Shown: positions 22,680 to 35,258, counted from the first letter of the stretch. The stretch: DNA of 42,600 bases from Moraxellaceae bacterium UBA2477 (GCA_002342025.1 DDPD01000084.1:1-42600), one strand, 5' to 3'. The notes: generated by a model not told the origin, from the letters alone. Numbers and translations are program-made.

Positions 22680-24736
22680 GCCCGCTCTCCGGCCAGCACA
22701 ATCGGTGTTTCCGTGCTCTCAATCCGGCCACTGCGCAGCGCCGTCCACATGGCGCGCACGCTGCAGAACAGCATGACCAGCACCACGCTCATAAACAGCA
22801 CGCAGAGGGTGGCGTTGATGTAGTCGTTAACGATGACTTGTTGCATCTGCGCCAGGCTCTTGGCTGGAGCCAGCACGTCGCCGTTGCTTACGGCGGCGCT
22901 GAATTTCTCGGCGTGGGCGAGGAAGCCGATGCGGGGGTCCACATGGAAGAGTTTCTGCCAGCCGGCCGTGAGTGTGATGACCAAAATCCAGCTCGCGGGT
23001 AGCAGCGCAACCCAGGCATGACGGGCGCGCTGAGCTTTGAACAGCAACGTGCCGACCAACAGCAGCGCGATGGCGGCGAGCATTTGGTTGGCAATGCCGA
23101 ACAACGGCCACAGCGTGTTGATGCCGCCCAGCGGGTCGATCACGCCCTGATACAGGAACCAGCCCCAGCCGCCCACGCAGAGCAAGGTAGCTACCACATT
23201 CGGCCACCAGCGTTCGGTGTCGCGGAACGGCGCGTACACGGCACCGAACAGGTCCTGAATCATGAAGCGGCCCACGCGCGTGCCGGCATCAATGGTAGTG
23301 AGGATGAACAGGGCCTCAAACAGAATGGCGAAGTGATACCAGAACGCCATCATGCCGCTGCCGCCCACCACCGAAGACAAGATGTAGGCCATGCCCACGG
23401 CCAGCGTGGGTGCGCCGCCGGCGCGTGACAAAATGCTGTCTTCGCCGATGTCTTTCGCGGTTTGCGCAAGCAGCTCGGGGGTGACCAAGAAGCCCCACTG
23501 GCTAATTACTGTCGCGGCGTCTTCCACGGTTTTGCCGATCAGGGCCGGTGGCGAGTTCATGGCGAAGTAGATGCCGGGCTCAATCACACAGGCGGCAATC
23601 ATGGCCATGACGGCCACGAACGACTCCATGAGCATAGCGCCATAGCCGATGGGGCGAGCGTCGAGCTCGTTATCCAGCAGTTTCGGCGTGGTTCCCGACG
23701 ACACTAGCGCGTGGAAGCCGGACACGGCACCGCAGGCGATGGTGATGAACAGGAACGGGAACAGGCTGCCCGCAAAGACCGGGCCGCTTCCGTCAATGAA
23801 CGGGGTTAGCGCCGGCATTTTCAGCTCAGGCATCACGATCAGGATGCCCAGCGCCAGCGCCACGATGGTGCCGATCTTGAGGAAGGTCGAGAGGTAATCA
23901 CGCGGAGCCAGCAGCAGCCACACCGGCAGAATGGACGCCAGCGCACCGTAACCAATCAGGCCCAGCGCCAGCTGCTCGCCGGTGAAGGTGAAGCGCGCCG
24001 CCCACAGCGCATCCTCGGCGACCCAACCACCCACCACAATCGACACGAATAACAGCGCCACGCCAATCAGTGACATTTCGCCGATACGGCCCGGGCGCAG
24101 GTAGCGCAGATACAGCCCCATAAACACGGCAATGGGAATGGTCGCGACCACAGTGAACGTGCCCCATGGCGAATGCGCCAGCGCCTTCACCACCACCAAT
24201 CCCAGCACGGCGAGCAGAATAATCATGATGGCAAGAATGCCGATGCCAGCCACTGTGCCAGCAAACGGCCCTAGCTCCGTGCGGATCATGTCGCCCAGTG
24301 AGCGACCATCACGGCGCGTAGAAGCGGTGAGCACCAACATGTCTTGCACGGCGCCCGCGAGCACCACACCGGCGAGTAGCCACAGCGTTCCCGGCAGATA
24401 GCCCATCTGTGCTGCCAGCACGGGGCCGATCAGCGGGCCTGCACCGGCAATAGCCGCGAAGTGATGGCCGAACAAGACCACGCGATGCGTGGGCAGATAG
24501 TCGAGGCCGTCGTTGTGACGATGTGCGGGGGTTAGCCGTCGCCCATCCAAACTCACGACGGCGGTGCCGAGGTAGCGGCTGTAGAAACGATAGGCGATGA
24601 CATAAACCGACACCGCCGCCACCACGATCCAGGCAGCGTTGATGCTTTCGCCGCGATGCAGAGCCAGCGTCGCCAGCGAAAACACCGCGACGCCGCACAC
24701 GGCCAGCCAAACTAAAACCGAGCGCAGCGTCGTCAT
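22676..24736 (-). CDS. cstA: CstA-family pyruvate/peptide transporter
   Basis: Inner-membrane carrier of the CstA/BtsT family. E. coli members import pyruvate, and CstA was first linked to peptide use under carbon starvation. The 686-aa product has about 16 hydrophobic segments. The family signatures are FGHHFAAIAGAGPLIGPVLA (about 70-90), GAVQDMLVLTASTRRDGRSLG (about 125-145) and SSGTTPKLLDNELDARPIGYG near 345. It starts only 4 bp after the glmS stop and is followed by its partner gene, so it may be read partly from the glmU-glmS promoter. Substrate choice between CstA and BtsT types cannot be decided here. Confidence 0.9.
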   Translation of the reverse strand: MTTLRSVLVWLAVCGVAVFSLATLALHRGESINAAWIVVAAVSVYVIAYRFYSRYLGTAVVSLDGRRLTPAHRHNDGLDYLPTHRVVLFGHHFAAIAGAGPLIGPVLAAQMGYLPGTLWLLAGVVLAGAVQDMLVLTASTRRDGRSLGDMIRTELGPFAGTVAGIGILAIMIILLAVLGLVVVKALAHSPWGTFTVVATIPIAVFMGLYLRYLRPGRIGEMSLIGVALLFVSIVVGGWVAEDALWAARFTFTGEQLALGLIGYGALASILPVWLLLAPRDYLSTFLKIGTIVALALGILIVMPELKMPALTPFIDGSGPVFAGSLFPFLFITIACGAVSGFHALVSSGTTPKLLDNELDARPIGYGAMLMESFVAVMAMIAACVIEPGIYFAMNSPPALIGKTVEDAATVISQWGFLVTPELLAQTAKDIGEDSILSRAGGAPTLAVGMAYILSSVVGGSGMMAFWYHFAILFEALFILTTIDAGTRVGRFMIQDLFGAVYAPFRDTERWWPNVVATLLCVGGWGWFLYQGVIDPLGGINTLWPLFGIANQMLAAIALLLVGTLLFKAQRARHAWVALLPASWILVITLTAGWQKLFHVDPRIGFLAHAEKFSAAVSNGDVLAPAKSLAQMQQVIVNDYINATLCVLFMSVVLVMLFCSVRAMWTALRSGRIESTETPIVLAGERA

Positions 24737-24740
24737 GGCC

Positions 24741-26567
24741 TTATTCCACCGTTACTGATTTTGCTAAGTTGCGCGGCTGGTCCACGTCAGTGCCCTTAAT
24801 GACGGCCACGTGATAAGACAACAACTGCAAGGGAATGGTGTAGAGAATCGGCGCAACTTCATCGGCCACGCTGGGCATAGAGAACACCTTGATGCCCGGT
24901 TCGGCGCGCACATCGGCGGCATGATCGGCGAAGACATAGAGCACGCCGGCACGCGCGCGCACTTCCTGCAAGTTGGACTTGAGCTTGTCGATAAGGTCGT
25001 TCTTCGGGGCAACCGCCACCACCGGCATGTCTTGATCCACCAGTGCCAACGGGCCGTGCTTGAGCTCACCGGCGGGGTAGGCTTCAGCGTGGATATAGGA
25101 AATTTCCTTGAGCTTGAGCGCGCCCTCCATCGCCACCGGGTATTGCGCGCCACGGCCGAGGAACAGGGTGTGATGCTTGTCGCCAAACTCGGCGGCAATA
25201 CGCTCGATGGCTTGATCCATCGCCAGCACTTCATCGCACAGCGTCGGCAGGCCAGCGAGTTGCGCCACGATATCGCGCTCACGTTCTGCCGTGAGGTTGC
25301 CCTGACGACGGCCCGTGGCCAGCACCAACAGCATCAATGCAACGAGCTGCGTGGTAAAGGCCTTGGTCGATGCCACGCCAATTTCCGGGCCAGCATGGGT
25401 AATAAACGCCAGATCCGATTCGCGCACCAATGTTGACGTTGGTACGTTGCAAATACACAGCGAGCCCAGCGCGCGCGACTTCACTTCACGCAGCGCGGCC
25501 AGCGTGTCGGCGGTCTCACCGGATTGCGAGATAGTAACCAGCAGCGTATCGGCTGGCAGCACCGTGGTGCGGTAGCGGAATTCGCTGGCCACTTCCACAT
25601 GGCAGGACACCCCGGCGATGGCCTCGAACCAATACTTGGCCACGTAACCGGCGTGATAGCTGGTGCCGCAGGCGAGGATTTGCACATGCTTGGCTTTGGT
25701 CAGAAGCTCGGCCGCTTGCGGGCCAAACGCATCAATCGCGACCTGCCCGTTGCTAACGCGACCCGCCAGCGTGCGCTGAATTGCTGCCGGCTGCTCGTAA
25801 ATTTCCTTCAGCATGTAGTGCTTGTAAGTGCCCTTGCTGCTGGCGTGCACGGTGGCATCTAATTCGACTGACGGGCGCGCAATGACAGCACCGCTGGCAT
25901 CCCAGATGGTGACCTGATCGCGCTTCAGCTCAATGAAGTCGCCTTCTTCGAGATAGATAAAACGGTTGGTTACCGGCAGGAGCGCAAGCTGGTCGGAGCT
26001 GATGAAGTTCTCGCCAATACCGAGACCAACCACCAGCGGCGAACCCTGACGTACAGCCAGCAAACGCTGTGGCTCGGTTGCCCGCACGATGCCCAGCGCA
26101 AATGCGCCATGCAGTTGCGCCACGGCACGGCGCACCGCCGCCATGAAATCGCCGCCTTTCTTGAGTTCAGACTGAATCAGGTGCGGTACCACTTCAGTGT
26201 CGGTCTGCGAAGTAAAGACATAACCTTCGGCCTGGAGTTGCTCGCGCAGGGCTTCGTAGTTCTCAATAATGCCGTTGTGCACCACGGCGATATCACCAGA
26301 CTGATGCGGATGCGCGTTGTCTTGCGTGGGTGCGCCGTGGGTTGCCCAGCGCGTGTGGGCAATTCCGATCTGTCCGCTCACACCGCTGGCGTGGGTGGCA
26401 TCCGCGAGTGCCTGCACCTTGCCCGGCTGACGCTCACGCTCAATGGCCCCGCCATGCACCACCGCCAGACCCGCAGAGTCGTAGCCACGATATTCGAGAC
26501 GGCGCAGACCTTCGATCAACACATCCGTGATATTACGCTCGCCAATGGCGCCAACAATCCCGCACAT
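24741..26567 (-). CDS. glmS: Glutamine-fructose-6-phosphate aminotransferase GlmS
   Basis: Makes glucosamine-6-phosphate from fructose-6-phosphate and glutamine, the first step to UDP-GlcNAc for peptidoglycan and LPS. The 608-aa length matches E. coli GlmS (609). After removal of Met1, Cys2 is the glutaminase nucleophile (CGIVGAIG); HTRWATHG (71-78) and HNGIIENY (97-104) line that site. Two SIS domains follow, with CGTSYHAG near 300, TISQSGETADT near 345 and the C-terminal PRNLAKSVTVE typical of GlmS. It is downstream of glmU with a 30-bp gap, a common pairing. No glmS ribozyme is expected or seen in this group. Confidence 0.97.
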   Translation of the reverse strand: MCGIVGAIGERNITDVLIEGLRRLEYRGYDSAGLAVVHGGAIERERQPGKVQALADATHASGVSGQIGIAHTRWATHGAPTQDNAHPHQSGDIAVVHNGIIENYEALREQLQAEGYVFTSQTDTEVVPHLIQSELKKGGDFMAAVRRAVAQLHGAFALGIVRATEPQRLLAVRQGSPLVVGLGIGENFISSDQLALLPVTNRFIYLEEGDFIELKRDQVTIWDASGAVIARPSVELDATVHASSKGTYKHYMLKEIYEQPAAIQRTLAGRVSNGQVAIDAFGPQAAELLTKAKHVQILACGTSYHAGYVAKYWFEAIAGVSCHVEVASEFRYRTTVLPADTLLVTISQSGETADTLAALREVKSRALGSLCICNVPTSTLVRESDLAFITHAGPEIGVASTKAFTTQLVALMLLVLATGRRQGNLTAERERDIVAQLAGLPTLCDEVLAMDQAIERIAAEFGDKHHTLFLGRGAQYPVAMEGALKLKEISYIHAEAYPAGELKHGPLALVDQDMPVVAVAPKNDLIDKLKSNLQEVRARAGVLYVFADHAADVRAEPGIKVFSMPSVADEVAPILYTIPLQLLSYHVAVIKGTDVDQPRNLAKSVTVE

Positions 26568-26597
26568 AACTTTCTCCGTAAATTCTAAATTGCTGGC

Positions 26598-27968
26598 TTA
26601 AACCTTGTGTGCCTTGCGCGGACGCTGCCAACCTTCAATCGTTTTTTGCACAGCGCGTGCCACCGCCAACTGAGCGTCGGGCACGTTTTTGCTAATCGTT
26701 GAACCGGCGCCGGTCGTTGCCCCCGCGCCAATGGTGACGGGCGCCACCAAGGAGTTATTCGTGCCAATAAAGGCATCGTCGCCAATCGTGGTCTTGTGCT
26801 TGTTGGCACCGTCGTAATTGCAGGTGATGGTGCCGGCGCCGATATTCACGCCACGGCCAATCTCACTATCGCCCAGATACGCGAGATGGTTGGCCTTGGA
26901 GCCCACACCCATGATGGTGGCCTTGGTCTCCACGAAGTTGCCAATATGCACCTCGTCGGCCAGCTTTGAACCGGGGCGCAGACGCGCAAACGGGCCAATA
27001 TGCGCGTTCGCACCGACCACGGCACTGTCGATCAGCGAGTACGGCTTAATCTCGGTACCGGCACCGATCTCGCAATCTTTGAGGATGCAGCCGGCACCGA
27101 CGCGCACATTGTCGCCCAGCACCACGCGGCCTTCCAAAATCACGCCGGCATCTAGCGACACATCCATGCCGTGACTAACTTGGCCACGAATATCCAAACG
27201 CGCCGGGTCTAGCACCGTCACGCCGGCACGCATGAGCTGCTCGGCCTCATGCCGTTGCCACACGCGTTCTAATGCCGACAGCTGCAGCTTGTCGTTCACG
27301 CCTTCAACTTCCCAGATGGTATCGGGATGCACCGCCGTGACCGGCACACCGTTGGCGGTGGCCATGCCGATTAAATCGGTGAGGTAATACTCGCCCTGCG
27401 CATTGTTATTTTTTAGCTGAGGTAACCATGCATGCAGCAAGGCATTCGGCACACACAAAATACCGGTGTTGGCTTCGGTGATTAGCTTCTCATCTGCAGT
27501 CGCATCTTTCTGCTCAACAATGCGCACCACGCGACCCTGCTCGCGAACAATGCGACCGTAACCCGTCGGGTCTGGCAGATGCACGGTGAGCAGGCCAAGG
27601 CTCTGGTCATTGGGTACGACTTCAATGAGTCGCTGTAGGGTCGCGACTGAAATGAGTGGCACATCGCCATAGAGAATTAAAGTACGACCCTGAGCGGCCA
27701 GCACTGGCAGCGCCACTTGCACGGCATGGCCGGTGCCCTTCTGCTCGGCCTGCAAAACCCAATCCAGTGCTTGCTCAGCAAACGCCTGCTGCACCACATC
27801 GCCGCCATGCCCATAGACCACAATAGGACGCTCAGCGCCTAATTTACGCGCAGCCACAATCACATGATGAAGTAGCGGCTGGCCGGCCAGGGGTTGCATG
27901 ACTTTTGGCAGCGCGGAACGCATACGCGTGCCCTTTCCTGCTGCCAGAATGATGACCTGAAGACTCAT
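26598..27968 (-). CDS. glmU: Bifunctional UDP-GlcNAc pyrophosphorylase / GlcN-1-P acetyltransferase GlmU
   Basis: Carries out the last two steps to UDP-GlcNAc: acetylation of glucosamine-1-phosphate, then uridylylation. The 456-aa length equals that of E. coli GlmU. The N-terminal Rossmann domain starts LAAGKGTRM (9-17) with YGDVPL near 104. The C-terminal left-handed beta-helix shows hexapeptide repeats from about 250 on, with the acetyltransferase region FVETKATIMGVGSKANHLAYLGD near 345-370 (catalytic His in NHLAYLGD). It is followed by glmS 30 bp later and probably transcribed with it. Confidence 0.97.
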   Translation of the reverse strand: MSLQVIILAAGKGTRMRSALPKVMQPLAGQPLLHHVIVAARKLGAERPIVVYGHGGDVVQQAFAEQALDWVLQAEQKGTGHAVQVALPVLAAQGRTLILYGDVPLISVATLQRLIEVVPNDQSLGLLTVHLPDPTGYGRIVREQGRVVRIVEQKDATADEKLITEANTGILCVPNALLHAWLPQLKNNNAQGEYYLTDLIGMATANGVPVTAVHPDTIWEVEGVNDKLQLSALERVWQRHEAEQLMRAGVTVLDPARLDIRGQVSHGMDVSLDAGVILEGRVVLGDNVRVGAGCILKDCEIGAGTEIKPYSLIDSAVVGANAHIGPFARLRPGSKLADEVHIGNFVETKATIMGVGSKANHLAYLGDSEIGRGVNIGAGTITCNYDGANKHKTTIGDDAFIGTNNSLVAPVTIGAGATTGAGSTISKNVPDAQLAVARAVQKTIEGWQRPRKAHKV

Positions 27969-28060
27969 GAAGGGTAGCTTCCTGCGAAAAACTGGTCGCC
28001 AGTTTACACCAAGCTAGTCAGGCATTCAGGCCAGTTTGTCGGGGTGTCTGTTACGGCGCG

Positions 28061-28495
28061 CTATTCGCCGCGAATGTATTGCTCAAGCTGATCAATCATG
28101 ACTTTTTGTTCTGAAATAACATCTTTCACTAAGTCACCAATGGAAATAAGACCCAGCAATTTTCCGTTGTCCATGACGGGTAAATGGCGCAAGCGTTTTT
28201 CCGTCATGAGTTTCATGCATTCAGAACTGGTTTGGCTGGGATGCACGAACATCACCGCTGAAGTCATGATGTCGGCCACGGGTGTTGCCTGTGAGGATCG
28301 CTCCAACAAAACCACTTTGCGGGCATAGTCACGCTCCGTGATGATGCCGACCACATCCGCTCCTTCCGTTACGAGTAACGCGCCAATTCCCTTTTCTGCC
28401 ATGAGGGCAACGGCCTCAAGAACGGTTTGATCTGGGCCGATGGTATAGACGCTTACACTACCCTTGTTTTGCAACAATTCCGCAACGGTCTTCAT
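28061..28495 (-). CDS. CBS-domain pair protein
   Basis: A stand-alone 144-aa protein made of two CBS domains (about 8-62 and 78-132). The conserved ends are GIITERDYARKVVL near 50-63 and GLISIGDLVKDVI near 115-127. Such proteins bind adenine nucleotides or SAM, but this one has no attached enzyme, so its target is unknown. It lies between the atp operon terminator and glmU, where the layout otherwise resembles Pseudomonas. It must have its own promoter, in the 105 bp after atpC or within the atpC end, because a strong terminator precedes it. Confidence 0.88.
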   Translation of the reverse strand: MKTVAELLQNKGSVSVYTIGPDQTVLEAVALMAEKGIGALLVTEGADVVGIITERDYARKVVLLERSSQATPVADIMTSAVMFVHPSQTSSECMKLMTEKRLRHLPVMDNGKLLGLISIGDLVKDVISEQKVMIDQLEQYIRGE

Positions 28496-28537
28496 GTGAC
28501 TTCCTTAGGCCATGAGCAGGTAGGCTTTTTGTAACAT

Positions 28538-28574
28538 GAAAAAAGCAAAAGGGCAGCCTAAGCTGCCCTTTTTT
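28538..28574 (-). terminator. Intrinsic terminator of the atp operon
   Basis: On the minus strand, AAAAGGGCAGC pairs with GCTGCCCTTTT around a 4-base loop (11-bp stem), followed by TTTTGCTTTTTTC. It starts about 30 bp after the atpC stop. The plus strand also has a T-run after the stem, so it may work both ways. Confidence 0.9.
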
Positions 28575-28600
28575 ACATCACATCCGCTTACGCCGAGTGA

Positions 28601-29029
28601 TTAGCCGCGACCTGCGCGATTCTTCATGGCCTGCAAGGTACGCAGCTGAGCTGCGGACTCTGCCAAGGATGCCAAGGCTACCGAAGTATCCATTTCACCC
28701 TTCTGGTTGGTCAGCGCATCGGCTGCCGCACGGCGAGCCTCAAGAGCTGCAGCTTCATCTACATCTGCCGCGCGTACTGCGGTATCCGCCAGAATCGTAA
28801 CGATTGTTGGCTGCACTTCCAGCACACCACCGGAGACGTAGTAAATCAGCTCTTCGCCATCGTCCAGCAACACGCGTACCGGGCCTGGCGACAACAGCGT
28901 CAGTAACGGAGCATGGCCTGGGGTGACACCGATGTCACCGAGCTGACCATGCGCCACCACCATCTTGGCGTTGCCGGCGTAGATCGATTCTTTGGCACTG
29001 ACAATATCGCAGTGAATCGTATTCGCCAT
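28601..29029 (-). CDS. atpC: ATP synthase F1 subunit epsilon
   Basis: Epsilon subunit of the F1 rotor stalk, which couples gamma to the c-ring and can inhibit ATP hydrolysis. The 142-aa product has the N-terminal beta-sandwich (GQLGDIGVTPGHAPLLT, about 30-46) and a C-terminal helical hairpin (ALEARRAAADALTNQKG onward, about 95-138). It is the last gene of atpIBEFHAGDC, 31 bp after atpD, with the operon terminator behind it. Confidence 0.95.
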   Translation of the reverse strand: MANTIHCDIVSAKESIYAGNAKMVVAHGQLGDIGVTPGHAPLLTLLSPGPVRVLLDDGEELIYYVSGGVLEVQPTIVTILADTAVRAADVDEAAALEARRAAADALTNQKGEMDTSVALASLAESAAQLRTLQAMKNRAGRG

Positions 29030-29060
29030 GTTCTACTCCTGAGCCTGAAGGTGAAGAAGC

Positions 29061-30455
<1,395 letters not shown>

Positions 30456-30501
30456 GGGTTCATCCTCTCAAACTGCAATACTGTTTTAGTTATGCGCGAC
30501 C

Positions 30502-31371
30502 TTAAACGGCCGCAGCACCACCGACGATTTCCGAGATTTCCTGGGTGATCGCAGCCTGACGCAGCTTGTTATACACGAGCTGGAGGTTACGGATCAGTTC
30601 ACCGGCGTTATCGGTTGCCGCTTTCATGGCGACCATACGGGCAGCCATTTCACAGGCCACGTTTTCGATCACACCTTGGTAAACCTGTGACTCAATGAAG
30701 CGAAGCAAGAGCGCATCGAGGATGGGCTTAGCTTCAGGTTCATAGAGGTAGTCCCAGTTGTAGCTGCGCTCATCCAGGCCGTCATCACCGGACGTGGCCA
30801 ACGGCAGCAACTGCTGCAGTGTTGGTTTCTGCGTCATGGTGTTAACAAACTCGTTAGACACTAAATAAAGGCGGTCAATTTTGCCTTCATCAAAATGTTC
30901 GAGCATGACCTTAATGGCGCCAATCAATGCTTCCAGCGATGGCTTGTCACCCATATGGGTTTTTGCTGCCACCACTTTGCCGCCGAAGTTCTTGAAGAAC
31001 GTGGTGGCTTTAGTCCCGAGCAAACAGAACTCGACCTCAACGCCCTGAGCCTGAAACTCACGAACGGAGAGTGCGACCTGCTTAAACAGGTTGGTGTTGA
31101 GGCCGCCGCAAAGACCGCGATCGGACGACACCACGATGTAACCAACGCGCTTCACTGGACGCTCGATCAGATAGGGGTGTTTGTACTCGGGCGTTGCGTG
31201 AGCAACGTGAGCCACCACCTGACGGATCTTCTGGGCGTAGGGCTTACCTGCGACCATGCGTTCCTGGGCTTTGCGCATCTTAGAGGCGGCCACGAGCTGC
31301 ATCGCTTTCGTGATCTTCTGCGTGCTCTTGATGCTCGCAACCTTGACACGGATTTCTTTTAAGCTGGCCAT
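30502..31371 (-). CDS. atpG: ATP synthase F1 subunit gamma
   Basis: Central stalk of F1 that rotates inside the alpha/beta ring. The 289-aa product has the typical start MASLKEIRVKVASIKSTQKI with ITKAMQLVAASKMRKAQ (about 20-36). The Rossmann-like domain contains SSDRGLCGGLN (78-88), and the C-terminal helix ends LVYNKLRQAAITQEISEIVGGAAAV. Its position between atpA and atpD is standard. Confidence 0.97.
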   Translation of the reverse strand: MASLKEIRVKVASIKSTQKITKAMQLVAASKMRKAQERMVAGKPYAQKIRQVVAHVAHATPEYKHPYLIERPVKRVGYIVVSSDRGLCGGLNTNLFKQVALSVREFQAQGVEVEFCLLGTKATTFFKNFGGKVVAAKTHMGDKPSLEALIGAIKVMLEHFDEGKIDRLYLVSNEFVNTMTQKPTLQQLLPLATSGDDGLDERSYNWDYLYEPEAKPILDALLLRFIESQVYQGVIENVACEMAARMVAMKAATDNAGELIRNLQLVYNKLRQAAITQEISEIVGGAAAV

Positions 31372-31431
31372 AGCCTCACCAAATCGTTGCCTGAGTCACC
31401 GGCCCAGCGCGAACGCTAGGCCGGATCGTAC

Positions 31432-32976
<1,545 letters not shown>

Positions 32977-33001
32977 GATGCTCTCTTCCTCGAAGGAATA
33001 A

Positions 33002-33538
33002 TCAGGTATTCAGGGCAGCGTTAAGCTTGCCCAGCTGGCCTCGTACAGAGGCATCGATAACCATGTCACCGGCACGAATGATGGTGCCACCAATGAGGCT
33101 GGCATCGGTCGTGCTTGTCACATTCACTTGGCGCGACAGCTTTTGTGCCAGAACCTGGCCCAATTGCTGAGTCTGCTCGGCACTTAAGGCGAATGCAGAC
33201 GTCACCGTGACATCTACTGCGCCTTCGGCTTCAGCCCGCAGACCTTCGAAAAGGCTGCTAATGGCCGGCAGTGCGGCCAAGCGCTTGTGGCTGGCAACAT
33301 TGCTGATGAAATTGCGGCCGGCGGCATCGAGACGATCACCACAAACCTTGAACATGGCTTCCGCCTGTTCAGCCGCGCTCAACATCGGGCGCGAAATGTA
33401 CTGATTGAAGTCTGCATTGGCGACCACGGCGGCAGCGAGTGCCAACATGGACGACCAACCGGCTAGCTCGCCCGCGCCACGAGCATACTCGAAAGCGGCT
33501 TTGGCGTAGGGTCGCGCTACTGTTGTGAGTTCAGCCAT
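33002..33538 (-). CDS. atpH: ATP synthase F1 subunit delta
   Basis: Delta subunit joining the peripheral stalk to the top of F1. The 178-aa product starts MAELTTVARPYAKAAFEYA, the conserved RPYAxA motif. The C-terminal DASLIGGTIIRAGDMVIDASVRGQLGKL (about 145-172) is the family signature. It lies 18 bp after atpF and 25 bp before atpA. Confidence 0.96.
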   Translation of the reverse strand: MAELTTVARPYAKAAFEYARGAGELAGWSSMLALAAAVVANADFNQYISRPMLSAAEQAEAMFKVCGDRLDAAGRNFISNVASHKRLAALPAISSLFEGLRAEAEGAVDVTVTSAFALSAEQTQQLGQVLAQKLSRQVNVTSTTDASLIGGTIIRAGDMVIDASVRGQLGKLNAALNT

Positions 33539-33556
33539 GATGGTCTGTTGAGCCTC

Positions 33557-34030
33557 TTATTTGAGCTGGCTAGCCAGTTGATCCAACATGCCGGCATGCT
33601 TTGCAGCATCCACTTCGGCTTGCAGAATCTTCTCGGCACCGGCAACAGCTAAGGCCGCAACTTGCTTACGCAATACATCACGAGCACTGGCCATTTCAGT
33701 TTCGATATCCGCACGAGCCTGAGTGAGGATGCGTTCAGCTTCAGCCGCAGCCTGAGCCTTCACTTCATCACCGACTTGCGAGGCACGACGGTTAGCCTGC
33801 TCGATAAGCGCAGCAGCCTGCTGCTTGGCAGCTTGCAGTTCCTGAGCAACTTGCGCGTGCGCAACTTCCAGATCCTGCTTTGCCTTGTCAGCGGCATTCA
33901 GACCATCAGCAATTTTTTGCTGACGCTCAGCCATGGCGGCCATGATGGGTGGCCACACAAACTTCATGCAGAACCAAACGAAGATCGCAAAAGAGATCGC
34001 TTGGCCCACGATTGTGAAGTTGATGTTCAC
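33557..34030 (-). CDS. atpF: ATP synthase Fo subunit b
   Basis: Peripheral stalk subunit b. The 157-aa product has one TM helix (about 5-25, TIVGQAISFAIFVWFCMKFV), a P-P-I turn, then a long charged coiled coil (about 35-140). It matches E. coli AtpF (156 aa) in length and start. It lies 73 bp after atpE and 18 bp before atpH. Only one b-type gene is present, as expected for a homodimeric stalk. Confidence 0.96.
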   Translation of the reverse strand: MNINFTIVGQAISFAIFVWFCMKFVWPPIMAAMAERQQKIADGLNAADKAKQDLEVAHAQVAQELQAAKQQAAALIEQANRRASQVGDEVKAQAAAEAERILTQARADIETEMASARDVLRKQVAALAVAGAEKILQAEVDAAKHAGMLDQLASQLK

Positions 34031-34103
34031 GCTATCACCTCTATTCCAGATTCATTCAGCAGACCGGAAGCCGGCCTGCAACATAACGATCGCGAGCGAT
34101 CGA

Positions 34104-34352
34104 TTACTGCTGAATGAACGGGTTGGCGAACAGCAGGAACAGACCGATACCAACACCGATCATGGTTACGGCGTCGAGCAGACCGGCGACGATGAACATC
34201 TTCACCTGCAGCTGTGGAGCCAGTTCTGGTTGACGGGCAGTACCTTCGAGGAACTTACCGCCGAGCAGGCCGAAGCCGATTGCAGTGCCGAGAGCACCCA
34301 GGCCGATCAACAGTGCAACAGCGATCAGGTTAAGGCCAATAACTTGTTCCAT
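34104..34352 (-). CDS. atpE: ATP synthase Fo subunit c
   Basis: Proton-carrying c-ring subunit. The 82-aa hairpin has two TM helices joined by the polar loop ARQPELAPQLQ (39-49). The proton-carrying carboxylate is Asp60 (GLLDAVTMIG), placed as Asp61 of E. coli. The Na+-binding pattern of sodium-driven c subunits is not evident, so proton coupling is likely. Gaps of 43 bp (atpB) and 73 bp (atpF) are the longest within the operon after the atpI promoter. Confidence 0.97.
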   Translation of the reverse strand: MEQVIGLNLIAVALLIGLGALGTAIGFGLLGGKFLEGTARQPELAPQLQVKMFIVAGLLDAVTMIGVGIGLFLLFANPFIQQ

Positions 34353-34395
34353 TTGAGTTTCCTCTTCAGGGTTGGTTTCAGTGTGTGTAAAGGGT

Positions 34396-35244
34396 TTAGT
34401 GGTCGTGCGACTCAGACGCCATGCTCATGTAGACAATTGTCAGCATCATGAACACGAAGGCCTGCAGCGTAATAATCAGGATGTGGAAGATCGCCCAAGG
34501 CACGGACAATGTCCACTGCAGATACCACGGCAGCAAAGCAATCAGGATGAACAGCAATTCACCGGCATACATGTTGCCGAAGAGTCGCAGCGCCAAGGAA
34601 ATTGGCTTAGCAATCAGTGCCACGCCTTCCAACAGGAAGTTGAACCAGACCAGCCAAATGGTGTTGAACGGCTGGAAGGTCAATTCCTTGGCGAAGCCAC
34701 CCACACCTTTCATGCGGATGCTGTAGGCAACAATCAAAATGAAGACGGAAATACCCATGCCCAGCGTAGCGTTCACGTCGGTGGTGGGTACGACCTTGAA
34801 GAAAACGGCATGTGGATCAGCGCCAAAGACGCTAACACCAATGATTTTGGCAATTTCTGGCAAGAAATCGACAGGCACTAAGTCCATCAAATTCATCAGG
34901 AAGATCCAGACGAAAATGGTCAGGGCCAACGGCGCAATTAATTTGGATGTGCCGTGATACGTGTCTTTGACGTTGGTGTGTACGAAATCAACCACGACTT
35001 CGACGAGATTCTGCAGCCCACCCGGCACGCCCGAAGTGGCTCGTACAGCAGCCAGACGGAACAGGAAGCAAAATACTAGGCCGAGGAAAATCGACCAGCC
35101 CATGGTATCAACATGAATCGCGTTGAAGCCCATTTCGGCCGCTTCTTGAGCAGTGTGTGCAAAACCCCAACCATTCTCCGGGTGGTTCCCGTAGGTTAAG
35201 TTGGTCAAGTGGTGCTTGATGTACTCGGTGGAATTTCCAGCCAT
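34396..35244 (-). CDS. atpB: ATP synthase Fo subunit a
   Basis: Proton-channel subunit a. The ATG at 35244 (MAGNSTEYIKHHLTNL) is chosen over an upstream in-frame codon at 35298, because homologous proteins begin at this sequence and it avoids overlapping atpI; 282 aa results. Several TM helices are present. The essential Arg is in PISLALRLFGNMYAGELLF (about residues 200-220), and the last helix contains AFVFMMLTIVYMSMA. The gene lies between atpI and atpE in standard order. Confidence 0.95.
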   Translation of the reverse strand: MAGNSTEYIKHHLTNLTYGNHPENGWGFAHTAQEAAEMGFNAIHVDTMGWSIFLGLVFCFLFRLAAVRATSGVPGGLQNLVEVVVDFVHTNVKDTYHGTSKLIAPLALTIFVWIFLMNLMDLVPVDFLPEIAKIIGVSVFGADPHAVFFKVVPTTDVNATLGMGISVFILIVAYSIRMKGVGGFAKELTFQPFNTIWLVWFNFLLEGVALIAKPISLALRLFGNMYAGELLFILIALLPWYLQWTLSVPWAIFHILIITLQAFVFMMLTIVYMSMASESHDH

Positions 35245-35258
35245 TAGTCTCTTACCCA

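Noticed and set aside
24741..26597. A glmS ribozyme upstream of glmS.
   Set aside because: The gap to glmU is only 30 bp, too short for the ribozyme, which is found in Gram-positive bacteria.
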